From Bryopsis sp. KO-2023 (taxonomy: Eukaryota; Chlorophyta; Ulvophyceae; Bryopsidales; Bryopsidaceae), in NCBI GenBank assembly GCA_030272585.1, contig BSYQ01000002.1:7130001-7194000 (forward strand): a DNA stretch of 64,000 nucleotides. Direction: 5' to 3'. Numbering within the stretch: the first letter of the stretch is position 1; each line of letters begins with the position of its first letter. This document shows positions 54,347 through 64,000 of this stretch, in pieces. Below the pieces are notes generated by a model that saw nothing but the letters and a program-made list of their open reading frames with translations, was not told the DNA's origin and did not search any database. The position numbers and the translations under genes were made by a program.

Positions 54347-55570
54347 ATTGATTTCTGGAAAAAGGAGTTGTGGTTGGCTGGCCCCATCATTATGAGAAAA
54401 CTGGTTGACTAAACATAAACGTAGCCACTTTTTCAACTGCTGGGCTATCATTCAAAAAGCAAAGTGCGGTGCCAAAAAGAGAAACTGTATTTTTCGATGT
54501 GTCTTTTGTGTCTTTTTTCCTTAGGAGCGCTGGAAGGGGCACACTCCTCCACTGAGTTGTAATAATAACAATGATATAATGATAAAATGACCTGGACCAG
54601 GCCTGGTTCAGGCCCCTACGGCCAGATTTGCTCGAGAATGGGTGTTTTCTTTTTCAAGCAAGAAAAGGTAAGGCTCAAAAGGATCATCAGCAAAGTTTTG
54701 AATCTAGAGAAACATGCTGATATAGTTTATCCTCGTAAGAAAAGGGTATTTTTTTTTGTCCTGATATCATTAGTGTTTTTGCATTTTATTGATTGTTTCT
54801 GGCCTCAGACTCGAAACCGGATGGAGCTGGGCATATTGGAAATTCAATGTCCCTTTTTTGAGAAAGGATCAAGGTTCTGGGATGAAATATCGAATAAACC
54901 TGGCTGAATTGTAGATGATTCGACGTTTGCTTCGAATATCTTTGTAAGGAGAAGTCAATACAAGAGGGAAGAGAGTTCCATTTTGAGGCGGAAGCAGAAT
55001 TAAGACAAAACTTAAGGGCTGATTATCTGTGGCTTTTAAGGAAAAGATTAACAGGAAATACACAGTTGTCTTTTTCATTCTTGCTATCCTAAATTTGGAG
55101 CAATTTTCATCTGAGCTTAACACAACTCTAGGCAATGATGTGGTATATACTTTTTTTTTGGAAAGCATAGACATCAAACATGACCCGGGGCATTTTTTTT
55201 TTTACATATATATCAAACACGACTGCGAGCAATTTAGGTTTAGAAATCAGGTCTGTCAGACTGATAGTTTATTGTTTGTTTTTCGTCCTTACCCAAAAAA
55301 GGTCGACACCCTTCTGGGCATCTACTTTTCATTTCTTTTTGCTGACGGGTTTTGTTACATCTTCCCACATAACCAGCAAAATATCGCGTTACCATACCAA
55401 AAGAAAATTCTCGAACCTATACAAAACTCAACTCCGCCCCAAAACAAGAGCTGAACGAGGAAGTACGTGGATGAAAAACAGGGAGGGTGGATGCACTGGA
55501 CTATTGGGATACCAACTATGATCGCCAACCTAGTTTAGGAATCGTTCTCTGGAGCTGCCCCACAGTAATA
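54347..55570. other. Spacer with weak Q-like homology
   Basis: 54349-54420 (ggttggctggccc) resembles 19090-19150, and 54540-54740 resembles 19440-19620. Otherwise AT-rich, with no gene. Confidence 0.4.
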
Positions 55571-55578
55571 GGCCAGGC

Positions 55579-56026
55579 CAGGGTTGCGAGAAACGTATTT
55601 TACTTTAATACGTTGACAATATTATACGAGTATTATACGTTCAAGGTATTTAATACGAGAAAAATACGCCAGAAATACGTGAATTTCAAATGTTGAAATA
55701 GAGACGAACAATGTCAAAAACCAGTTATAAAATAGACTCCACACAAAACCAAACACAAAAAAGGCGACGATACCTGATAACAGTTCGAGGTGGTACCGAC
55801 AGTGTCTACACAACATCACCACCGACTTTTTCCAGTGACCCAAGGCGTTGAAAAAAAGTCGCTCGCTCGAAAAAATCGACTTTTTTCAGCGCCTTGGGTA
55901 GCTCTGTCTCGATATCAAGGAGTCACGTGATAGAATTCGCGTACTTAATCCGTATAATACGTTTGATAAAAAATACGCGTATAAACGTATCAAACTCGAG
56001 TTTCATACGCGTATTTTGCAACCCTG
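55579..56026. mobile_element. hAT-type MITE (448 bp) with 8-bp target duplication
   Basis: Terminal inverted repeats begin CAGGGTTGC and end GCAACCCTG, extending imperfectly into gtatttt. The flanks 55571-55578 and 56027-56034 are both ggccaggc, the 8-bp duplication typical of hAT transposons. The interior is a fold-back: a hairpin with arms cccaaggcgttgaaaaaaag / ctttttt.cagcgccttggg is centred near 55865, and many tacg/cgta motifs lie near both ends. There is no transposase, so it is non-autonomous. The clean ends and intact duplication indicate a fairly young insertion. Confidence 0.92.
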
Positions 56027-56034
56027 GGCCAGGC

Positions 56035-56921
56035 AGGCAGTTTTCGCTCATCCCCGCTGGTATAAAACCTGGTATTCTGCGCTTGTCTCTGTGGCGTGCC
56101 AGGATATTACTAGAGGATGAAATTTAAGCGAACAGAAAAATAGACGTGTGAAACTGGATCAAATCGAGGTAATTACACTGAGAAGGTCAAAAGCCGATCC
56201 TCTTCGATCAAGAATTGTAAATAACCGTAATTGGCCAAAATAAATGAGCCAAAGTTACGAATCAAAACGACCAATGAAAAGAAACGAGAGCGGAAATCTC
56301 TTATCAAACTTGTAAATCGTTTCTCGATTAGCAATAATTAGAACTCTCTTGCAGGAAGTGGAAGGGAACACACCAGAGGCTCAACTCTTCCCCAAGAAAC
56401 ATAAAAGTCAGAAAGATAGGTAACAATTTCTATCCCATCGTTTTATGTCTCCTTTTCTGTTTTCTCATATTTTCCACAAGTCCACTACAGCACCTCACAG
56501 CATCCCCAAGGACAGTTAAAAAAACTCCTCACCACAGTATCCCCAAGGACAGATCAAGAATTTCTCTCCTCGTACGCTAGTCTGCCATGAGAAAAAGAGA
56601 AACACATTTCTTCCTCTCGTATCAGGAGAGAAAACTTGTGCAAAAAAAAACTAGCGATAGATTGAAATCAAATCTCAATTTGACAAAGAGCAGAAATGCT
56701 CAAAAAAAGCAGAGGGAAATCCCTGTTTTTAGGTATATTGACTGTAGCCAGAGTCAAAAATTACAACTTCCTCTCGCCAAAAAAAATCAAGCGCAAAAAA
56801 AAGACCTTGCCCTTATCCAGCACCACAGTTGCAGATTTGCTTTTTCAAAGAAAGACATGTTTGTTTGCCACCATTTCTTTTTTTCACAAAAGGAGGCGTA
56901 CCTAATTTTTCCTGAAAAACA
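56035..56921. other. A-rich spacer
   Basis: Mostly A-rich low-complexity sequence (56560-56900); no gene recognised. Confidence 0.45.
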
Positions 56922-58130
56922 TTATGCAAAAGGTTTATTGTGACCAAGAGCAAAACTTTTCTTTCTTGAATGGGCCAAAAAGTCCCAAACCAAAATTTTC
57001 CCGTCATCTGTCACGGCAATGAGCTTGCTCTCTGTCAAGAAAAGACCCGAGAGATTTTCTTCTACATAAAACCTCAGCACACAGCGATCCTCTTTGGCAA
57101 TACCACAAACCACCACGTGCATGTTAACTGAGCTCCTCGAAAAATGGGCAAATTTGCTGCCGTTTAATGCCACAAGACGTAAGCATGCGCCAAGGTTAAT
57201 AGCTCGCACAAGCTCTAAAGTGGCTTGAACCCATATCCGGACAGTTCCGTCCAAAGAACAACTAACGATCATATTGTCGTTAACATCAATGCGATCGACA
57301 AAATTACAGTGCCCCTTGAGCGCTGCCATGCAAGAGAAGGAGGCCAAGCTCCACACTACAAGATGCCCATCACTTGATCCACATATTAACAAACCAGCTT
57401 CCCTTGCGAAAGCGGCACACCTGACATCATTGTACGACAACATCGAGCCACCCTCATTCAAAATCTTCGCGAGAGTCCAATCCGCCTTGCTCCACAATTT
57501 CAGTCCTCCAGACGAACCACCTATGGCCACATGTTCTCCGACATCTACGATCACGTAAACCTCGAAATGAAGGCTCAGAGACGCGATTTTTTTGAATTCG
57601 GGTATTTCGTAGACTTCCACAATTTCTGCCGCGACCTTACACAGAACCATTTCATGTATCAAACACAAACAAGGGCTCCCCATGCCGGGAACGTCTCCGG
57701 TGGAGACCTCGTCGGTTTCAACGTTCACTAGGATAATCTTTCCCCAATACGAAATCGCAAGACTCTCTCCCCGCTTTGCACAATTGAAGATCTGCCCACT
57801 CCTCTGGACTTCGATGCGCTTGGGCGAAACGTGACCGAATCGCCAAGCCCTCTCGAGGCTAAATTTTCTAGCGAAGCGGTCTTCTTTGGTGACATCATTC
57901 CAAGCCTTAGCAACCAAGGAACAACTGACCAAAGTGCTCGCACACAACTCCTCGAAGATTCGACCAAGAACGCCACTTGGAAGCTCCCACTCGACACTCA
58001 CGCAATCGCTCATTTCTGCAAACCCTATAGCGCGAAGAAAACGCACCCAGGCACACCTCAATGTCCACGCTATCTTCCAGCCAGGGTTCGTGGTTGCGGT
58101 GGTTTTACAAGAGTTTGGGACTAGCGACAC
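56922..58130 (-). CDS. F-box/WD40-repeat protein, copy 3 (intact, 402 aa)
   Basis: A single uninterrupted exon from ATG 58130 to TAA. A Trp-rich leader (PGWKIAWTLRCAWVRFL) precedes an F-box at about residues 49-95 (VEWELPSGVLGRIFEELCAS, LVSCSLVAKAWNDV). The C-terminal region has degenerate WD40 repeats: EHVAIGGSSGGLKLW, GLLICGSSDGHLVVW, LKGHCNFVDRIDVNDNMIVS followed by CSLDGTVRIW, and KILVWDFLAHS. The F-box would bind Skp1 and the propeller would choose substrates for ubiquitination; both roles are known for the architecture and inferred here. The start could also be Met40 (MSDCVSVEWELP). It is a paralogue of the copies at 3.4 and 11.4 kb, each of which has a nonsense codon within the F-box. 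Confidence 0.88.
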   Translation of the reverse strand: MSLVPNSCKTTATTNPGWKIAWTLRCAWVRFLRAIGFAEMSDCVSVEWELPSGVLGRIFEELCASTLVSCSLVAKAWNDVTKEDRFARKFSLERAWRFGHVSPKRIEVQRSGQIFNCAKRGESLAISYWGKIILVNVETDEVSTGDVPGMGSPCLCLIHEMVLCKVAAEIVEVYEIPEFKKIASLSLHFEVYVIVDVGEHVAIGGSSGGLKLWSKADWTLAKILNEGGSMLSYNDVRCAAFAREAGLLICGSSDGHLVVWSLASFSCMAALKGHCNFVDRIDVNDNMIVSCSLDGTVRIWVQATLELVRAINLGACLRLVALNGSKFAHFSRSSVNMHVVVCGIAKEDRCVLRFYVEENLSGLFLTESKLIAVTDDGKILVWDFLAHSRKKSFALGHNKPFA

Positions 58131-59612
58131 AGTCTAGAACCACATTTTCTAAAATAAAGGGAAGCGGACCTCCAGGAGGGGTTTTGGTTTTTTCCAACGA
58201 TGCGTTCTCTTTGGCAGAAGCTGTGATGGTGTCACCATATCTCGAGACCAATCACCAAGAGATCTCCTTGTGGGGCGGGGAAACAGAAGCGCACGTTAGC
58301 ATGACTGATCGTTGACATAATCAGTTCCATCTAAGGTTTTGCCCTCCAAAAGAGAAAGGAAGATGCCCCAGAAAAGAGGTTATCTGAGAAAAACGATGAG
58401 AAAAAAGAGTGATCCAGGGGTGGCCGTAACAATCAAGACGAAAAAAAAATGGGGGTGGACTGGTCTTTCTGAGCCCCATAAGAAAAACAGAGGGAAAATG
58501 AGCGATGCCCAAACAGCTCTTTCTTTCTTTCTTTCTTTTTGAGGGTTGGAATTTTCGATGATGACCTTTGTGGCTGTGGCTGAGTGGCCATAACTTTAAT
58601 CTAGTTTAGAGTTTTAGCGGGATCTTTGTTGTGGCTGAATGCAGCCGGGATGGCTTCACTAGAAAGGGATGAAACTGCTGGGAATTAGTTGGTTCTGGTT
58701 GACTCAGTGAACTCATGTGGGGTGAAACGATATTGTGATATATTCGCTGCAGGGAGCCAACACAGTTCAGGGTCGTACGGTCCGTTGTTGCATTGGATGG
58801 TCATTTCTGAAGTCCATTTCTACACCCAGTTCTTCCCAGCTCCTCGAAGCGTTTCGCCAGTGCCCCACCAATGGCTCCTGCATTACCTCCGGGAGTTGTG
58901 GGTTATATACAGCCTTTAGGGTTTTTTTCAACCCCTCCCAAAACAACCAGCCCTGTTTCGACTGATTGGTAATCCTGACTTTCCAAACGTGAAAAAAATC
59001 CAGAACATCCCCAAGAAATATTTTATGGAGCACCCGATTCAATTTTAAACCCAGGCTGATCCAGCTTGAGCTTGGTTTTCAGAATAAATACTACAAAAAA
59101 GTACCTTTGCTGCGTTTACAACACCCCCCCCCCAAAAAAAAAATCTTATATATATCTGATGCCTCCATTTGCGGCTGAGATGTCGAGACTGGAAGACTGA
59201 CGTTCGAGGAAATTGCTGTAAGCCGATCTGGCGGCCCCTTCTTTTTCAATGGATCGGAAAACAAGGAGGAGAGTTTCATGAAGCACCCCTTCTTCCACCC
59301 CCGTTCTCCCTATTCTGCTTGATGTCACGCTGTGAAAAGCCAGAGAACAGGGGGGAAACCCCCATCCGATTCCTTCGAAGCAAACAAGCTGAAAGCAACC
59401 TCAAGTTGGTGGAGGAGGGAAGACAAAAACTCAGTTGACGGCGGAGGCCTTTTTCTCAACCTTTCAGTATTTCCCTTGAAACACAGGGCTCCTTTTCACC
59501 GTTGGATGTTTTTTTGGTGATCAAAGCTTGATCGGTCGCTTGCTTGTAGGATTTACATGAAGCTCATGAAAGAGGATGTTTGTTACATATCAAATTGGTT
59601 TTGGGATGGATC
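58131..59612. other. Spacer without recognisable gene
   Basis: Includes a (tttc)n tract near 58520-58540 and a C/A run near 59124. No domain or shared repeat was recognised. Confidence 0.45.
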
Positions 59613-59703
59613 GTGGAGAATAGATTCTGACTGGGTCCGTAGAGTGGATGGATCGTCGCGACTAGAATTGCCATCCGGCGGGGGTTCGAATCCCCCTCTC
59701 CAC
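59613..59703 (+). tRNA. 91-nt tRNA-like gene, copy 2
   Basis: GTGGAGA .. TCTCCAC acceptor-like stem and a perfect GGGGG TTCGAAT CCCCC T-arm, with the same internal sequence as the other three copies. Only about 155 bp around it (59560-59715) are shared with the larger repeat, so it lies apart from it. The downstream T run is short and nine bases away. Confidence 0.45.
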
Positions 59704-60841
59704 ACTTTCGTTTTCACACGACAAAGAGCACCATCCCTGCGGAAGCAGCCCCCGACTTTTTTTTCTGACTCAGCTTGTGTGGTCTTTCTTTCAAACGAAG
59801 TCAAAGAGAGATCTTGTTTTTTCATGGAGGTTGCTTGACTTTCTTTCTTTTGGGCTGTTGGATCTCAGTCGTTTGTTCTCGTGTTGATTTGCCGTTGGTT
59901 ATGGACGGTTGGTGTTGGCCTGGACGATATGAACTCGCGTTGTTGGAAATCAGGACAGCAGCTTTTGTTTGTGTTAATAGCGCTCTGTGGGAGCTCTCTG
60001 AGCCCTTGCGGCCGGCCCATGTGACTGTCTCCATCTCCGAAGCGCGAATCGTGGGCCCACCATCATCCCAAACTTTACAAGAGGTAGATATTTAGGGGGG
60101 GTTGGGAACGGATCCCAGCCTGGGATCCCACTGAGTGGGATGGAAGGCAAGGGATTTATCCAAAACTCTTTTTGGTTTTTGGACAGTGCAACATACAGCC
60201 TAACCATGAAGTTCATCGAAAATTCCAACGAGGGTTGCGTGCAACCACCAGGATTATCGCATGGACTTTGTCAATCACCAACACCACCCACTACAAAAAA
60301 GCTTTTGCACAAAGAGGCCGTCACCCCAACGCAAAATTTTGTGTTTGGTTCTGGCAGAGCGAATCGAAGGACCCACATTCCAGAGTCGTCCAATTGAAAT
60401 GTACATTGTAAACCAACATAGTAAAGCTTGCAAATGGGGGATGCCTGGAAGTGTGAGAATCCCTCGGTCAATTGGACGAATGAATCGATGCGGGACGGGA
60501 GATTCTCACTGCACTTTGTATTGGTGAACAAGACGCTCCGTGCACAACTGACCATATATCTCTGCACCTTCTTCACGTTCGCCATCTGTTCTGGTGAGAG
60601 CGAGTCGGGGCCGCGGCAGGATTCTTTTACAATAGAGTGGTTAAAACGTTCGCTCGATATGCGAGCGTCGTTATTTGGAAGCTATAGTCTCGTGTGAATA
60701 CGGTGCTTTCCAGGTGCGACTGACCTGCCGCCACACCTGCGAACACACTTTTAGAGCCTTCTTTCGTTTTTTTCAAGCCGTAGTTTTTTTCTCGTCGTCG
60801 ACCCAAACTGCGAACCTGCCACAACAAACACCGCGAGAGGC

Positions 60842-61084
60842 ATGCCGAGAAGAAACAGAATCCTGACGTACCGCATCAAGACATACAAGAAGAGCCTAAC
60901 CGAGCGCGACTCCGCCACCGCCACCACCGCCGTCGACGGGCTTGGCGGGACTTTTCGCGCTTTGGTCGTCCACGCCCGCTTCGACTCCGGTGAAGACGAA
61001 AGCGAACGTCAAAAAGAGAATCGAGGAGAAAAAAGAATCCCCTGGCGTGCACGTTACATAACAAATTGGTTTCGGCAGAGATAG
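60842..61084 (+). CDS. Small conserved ORF, copy 2
   Basis: MPRRNRILTYRIKTYKKSL, then TERDSATATTAVDGLGGTF and RALVVHARFDSGEDESERQ. Open for 80 codons. The first about 62 codons are conserved in three copies with only whole-codon length differences; after that the copies enter different frames. The function is unknown: a basic N-terminus, then an acidic Asp/Glu stretch. It could be a short exon whose true end is a splice site. Confidence 0.35.
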   Translation: MPRRNRILTYRIKTYKKSLTERDSATATTAVDGLGGTFRALVVHARFDSGEDESERQKENRGEKRIPWRARYITNWFRQR

Positions 61085-61174
61085 TGGAGAACAGATTCTG
61101 ACCGGGTCCGTAGAGTGGATGGATCGTCGCGACTAGGATTGCCATTCGGCGGGGGTTCGAATCCCCCTCTCCAC
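61084..61174 (+). tRNA. 91-nt tRNA-like gene, copy 3
   Basis: A perfect 7-bp acceptor-like stem and a perfect T-arm (GGGGG TTCGAAT CCCCC), followed four bases later by a T6 run that could end polymerase III transcription. It lies at the inner end of the left arm of the inverted repeat. Confidence 0.5.
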
Positions 61175-61264
61175 ACTCTTTTTTGTGTGAAATTTCATTT
61201 TCACAAAAAAAAGAGCACCATCCCTGCAGAAGCAGCCCCAGCGTCTGCAGTCTTTCTTTTGACA

Positions 61265-62225
61265 CCCGTTCGTGCGTTTGGTTGCATACCCAAACCGTGA
61301 GAACTCGATCGAGCTCCTCCAGAACAGGAAAGCGTTTTCCTGTCCCCCACACAACAGCTCCCCGCACTCTCACCCACCTGACTTTTTAGTGGCTTTGATC
61401 ACCACCACGCGTGAGCATCGCGAGGACCGCGATTCGGATTCAGCTGGTTTGGACCGGGGACGTCTTCGAAGACGTCGGAGGGCGGCTCGACGCACGCACA
61501 GCTCGAGTTTCTGGCGGTTGGGTGAATCATCCTTGGGGGGGTACTTGAGTGCGACATCGCTGCGTGTCATCGTTCGCCCGCTGGTCAAGGGGATTTGCTA
61601 GAGGATCCCTGGACACCAGGTCCCGGGTTCGAACCTTCACTCTCGAACTGACAAGGATGATCAGATGCGCCAGGGAGGTCGTAGCCGCCGGTGCTGAAAC
61701 CGCCGGCGGGGTTTTGTTTTGTTTTCGATCTTACTTTTTACATTTTTGGGGGGATTTTCATGCATGTTAGGGAAAAAAAACTGCTGTTGTTTTCGGTGTG
61801 TGTGTGCGTGCGTGTTTTGTTGGATCCTGGAAAGAATTTGTGCACAGAAAGAATTGCAAATGGTTTTGATCCCATAGGCAAAACAGTGACCTGAAGACAA
61901 ATCCTCTTCGATCTGTCCCAATCAAAAGGTAATCAATCCCCACTCCTTTTCGTAAAACAATGCACAGGGGATCCTTGTCGAAACAAAGCAAAACGCTGGG
62001 GCCTTGTAGTAAGGCAAGTTACATCAGAAGTGGATGGGACTACAGACATATTATCAAAAGAGAGTGTAAAATAACAGCAAACTGACATGGTAAATCCTCC
62101 AACAGCCATTCTTTTTACGATGTTCCCTTGATTGAAAAGCACCAGAAAAAGATCCACAAAATTTCTGGCTGCTTGTACTCTTTGGTGGTTTTTTCTTCCT
62201 AACAGGAACCTCCTAGATGCCTCAC
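61265..62225 (+). repeat. Repeat C1, copy d, between the inverted-repeat arms
   Basis: It starts within C1 at gtgcgtttggttgcataccc and continues through the palindrome gacgtcttcgaagacgtc, G tract, A/B boxes (about 61580-61640), GC hairpin and the same 3' module as copy b, ending at cctagatgcctca. Confidence 0.85.
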
Positions 62226-62659
62226 TTTCCACCTTTGAGAACCAAAAAAACATCAAATGAAGGCAATGCCTTACTTTCAAATTTTGAGAATCAAGCATAC
62301 TTCAATTTGGTATTTTTACAAGGCTTTTTAACAAAATCAGCCTTGATTGAGAATCAAACATACATCCAGGGCTAGGAAAAAGCAGAGTAGCTGTTCATTT
62401 CACAAGAGTTTTGAAAAGAGTGCACAACTCATTGACAGTGCCCTCATAAATCATGAAAGCCGGGTGGTTCTTCAAAAAAGAAAACAATGCCAAATATACT
62501 ACTTTGCATTCAGAATGTTTTCTCGTCTCTGTGAAGGCAAGGGATTGCTTAGTTGCTCTTATTAGTACCATGAAAAAAACAAAAAAGCACTCACCAAGAA
62601 TGGTGAGTTAATCAACTTTGTTGACTGAAATTTTTTTGGGGCATTTAAAAAAAAAAAAA
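62226..62659. other. Central spacer of the large inverted repeat
   Basis: AT-rich with no recognisable gene; a short inverted repeat (ctcaccaagaatggtgag) lies near 62590-62610. Confidence 0.45.
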
Positions 62660-62665
62660 AAGAGT

Positions 62666-62756
62666 GTGGAGAGGGGGATTTGAACCCCCGCCGAATGGCA
62701 ATTCTAATCGCGACGATCCATCCACTCTACGGACCCGGTCAGAATCTGTTCTCCAC
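62666..62756 (-). tRNA. 91-nt tRNA-like gene, copy 4
   Basis: GTGGAGA .. TCTCCAC and T-arm GGGGG TTCAAAT CCCCC, followed on its own strand by a T15 run. It is the mirror partner of copy 3 in the other arm. Confidence 0.5.
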
Positions 62757-62996
62757 GATCCATCCCAAAACCAATTTGATATGTAACGTGCACGCCAGGG
62801 GATTCTTTTTTTCCCGATTCCCTTTTTGACGTTCGCTTCCGTCTTCACCGGAGTCGAAGCGGACGTGGACGACCAAAGCGCGAAAAGTCCCGCCAAGCCC
62901 GTCGACGACGGCGGTGGCGGTGGCGGAGTCGCGCTCGGTTAGGCTCTTCTTGTATGTCTTGGTGCGGTACGTCAGGATTCTGTTTCTTCTCGGCAT
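62739..62996 (-). CDS. Small conserved ORF, copy 3
   Basis: MPRRNRILTYRTKTYKKSL, then TERDSATATAVVDGLGGTF and RALVVHVRFDSGEDGSERQ. The same length as copy 2 through this part; it diverges in frame after KGNREKK. Unknown function. Confidence 0.35.
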   Translation of the reverse strand: MPRRNRILTYRTKTYKKSLTERDSATATAVVDGLGGTFRALVVHVRFDSGEDGSERQKGNREKKNPLACTLHIKLVLGWIVENRF

Positions 62997-64000
62997 GCCT
63001 CTCGCGGTGTTTGTTGTGGCAGGTTCGCAGTTTGGGTCGACGACGGGAAAAAAACTACGGCTCGAAAAGAACGAAAGAAGGCTCGAAAGGTGTGTTCGCA
63101 GTTGTGGCAGCAGGTCAGCCGCACCTGGAAGGCACCGTATTCACACGAAACTATAGCTTCGAAATAACGACGCTCGCATATCGAGCGAACGTTTTAACTA
63201 CTCTATTGTAAAAGAATCCTGCCGCGGCCCCAACTCGCTCTCACCAGAACAACGTGAAGAAGGTGCAGGGATGGATGGTTAGTTGTGCACGGAGCGTCTT
63301 ATTCACCCCTACAAAGTGCAGTGAGAATCTCCCGTCCCGCATCGATTCATTCGTGCAATTGACCGAGGGATTCTCACGCTTCCAGGCATCCCCCATTTGC
63401 AAGCGTTACTATGTTGGTTTACAATGTACATTTCAATCGGGCGACTCTGGAATGTGGGTCCTTCGATTCGCTTTGCCAGAACCAAACACAAAATTTTGAG
63501 TTGGGCTGGGTTGGGGGTGACGGCCTCTTTGTGCAAAAGCTTTTTTGAAGTGGGTGGTGTTGGTGATTGACAAAGTCCATGCGATAATCCTGGTGGTTGC
63601 ACGCAACCCTTGTTGGAATTTTCGATGGACTTCACGGTTAGACTGTATGTTCAAAAACATTTGGTTTTTGCACTGTCCAAAAACCAAAAAGAGTTTTGGA
63701 TAAATCCCTTGCCTTCCATCCCACTCAGTGGGATCCCAGGCTGGGATCCGCTCCCAACCCCCCCTAAATATCTACCTCTTGTAAAGTTTGGGATGATGAT
63801 GGGCCCACGATTCGCGCTTCGGAGATGGAGACAGTCACATGGGCCGGCCGCAAGGGCTCAGAGAGCGCCACAGAGCGCTATTTACACAAACAAAAGCTGC
63901 TGTCCTGATTCCCAACAATGCGAGTTCATATCGTCCAGGCCAACACCAACCGTCCATAACCAACGGCAAATCAACACCAGAACAAACGACTGAGATCCAA

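Larger units (their letters stand above)
59865..61180 (+). repeat. Left arm of a large inverted repeat
   Basis: About 1.3 kb matching 62660-64000 in reverse complement. Order here: ccgttggttatggacggttgg; a block with gatcccagcctgggatccc (itself palindromic); tgcaaatgggggatgcctgg; a tRNA-like stem (cgctcgatatgcgagcg, 60652-60668); a GC-rich block; the small conserved ORF; then the 91-nt tRNA-like gene. The arms differ by scattered substitutions and small indels. Confidence 0.85.
62660..64000 (-). repeat. Right arm of the large inverted repeat (runs to the window edge)
   Basis: Reverse complement of 59865-61180. It reaches the last base of the window, so the true outer end is unknown. Confidence 0.85.

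Overview
The window is repeat-rich nuclear DNA of a eukaryote. It holds spliceosomal introns with GT..AG borders, RNA polymerase III type promoters with T-run terminators, a Ty3 chromovirus, a Helitron remnant and a hAT-type MITE. The host proteins are of kinds often expanded in large protist or algal genomes: ankyrin/coiled-coil proteins, F-box/WD40 proteins and secreted fucolectin-like lectins. I cannot name the species. Base composition is mixed: AT-rich homopolymer-laden spacers alternate with GC-rich repeat blocks.

Layout. 0-1.3 kb is repeat R1, whose second copy lies at 49.9-51.1 kb. 2.5-4.6 kb holds a relic of the coiled-coil/ankyrin family followed by F-box/WD40 copy 1, which has one nonsense codon. 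4.9-9.0 kb is filled by copies of a composite repeat (C1) built around a tRNA-derived SINE, plus repeat P. F-box/WD40 copy 2, also with one nonsense codon, lies at 11.4-12.4 kb. 16.6-17.7 kb has a duplicated signal-peptide exon and a PAN-like/FTP lectin gene. 18.6-20.2 kb is repeats P and Q. 20.9-40.4 kb is the core of the window: two paralogous multi-exon genes facing away from each other, A (minus strand, 12 exons, 497 codons) and B (plus strand, 13 exons, 720 codons). They are arms of an inverted duplication. Every exon phase I could check is consistent in both genes. Gene B carries a 7.7-kb chromovirus in intron 7, in the sense orientation, with a 5-bp target duplication. 41.9-46.5 kb has C1, a second broken lectin and members of the right-hand inverted-repeat family. 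48.7-49.4 kb is a Helitron Rep fragment. 52.1-54.3 kb is C1 joined to a GC-rich fossil element. 55.6-56.0 kb is a clean hAT MITE. 56.9-58.1 kb is the only intact F-box/WD40 copy. 59.9-64.0 kb is a large inverted repeat whose arms carry a tRNA-like gene and a small conserved ORF.

Functional reading. F-box/WD40 proteins are normally substrate receptors of SCF ubiquitin ligases, and coiled-coil/ankyrin proteins are scaffolds. PAN plus fucolectin-type domains behind a signal peptide suggest secreted glycan binding. The sequence does not link these into one pathway. What it does show is gene families expanding by inverted and tandem duplication, with many copies decaying and mobile elements filling the spaces.
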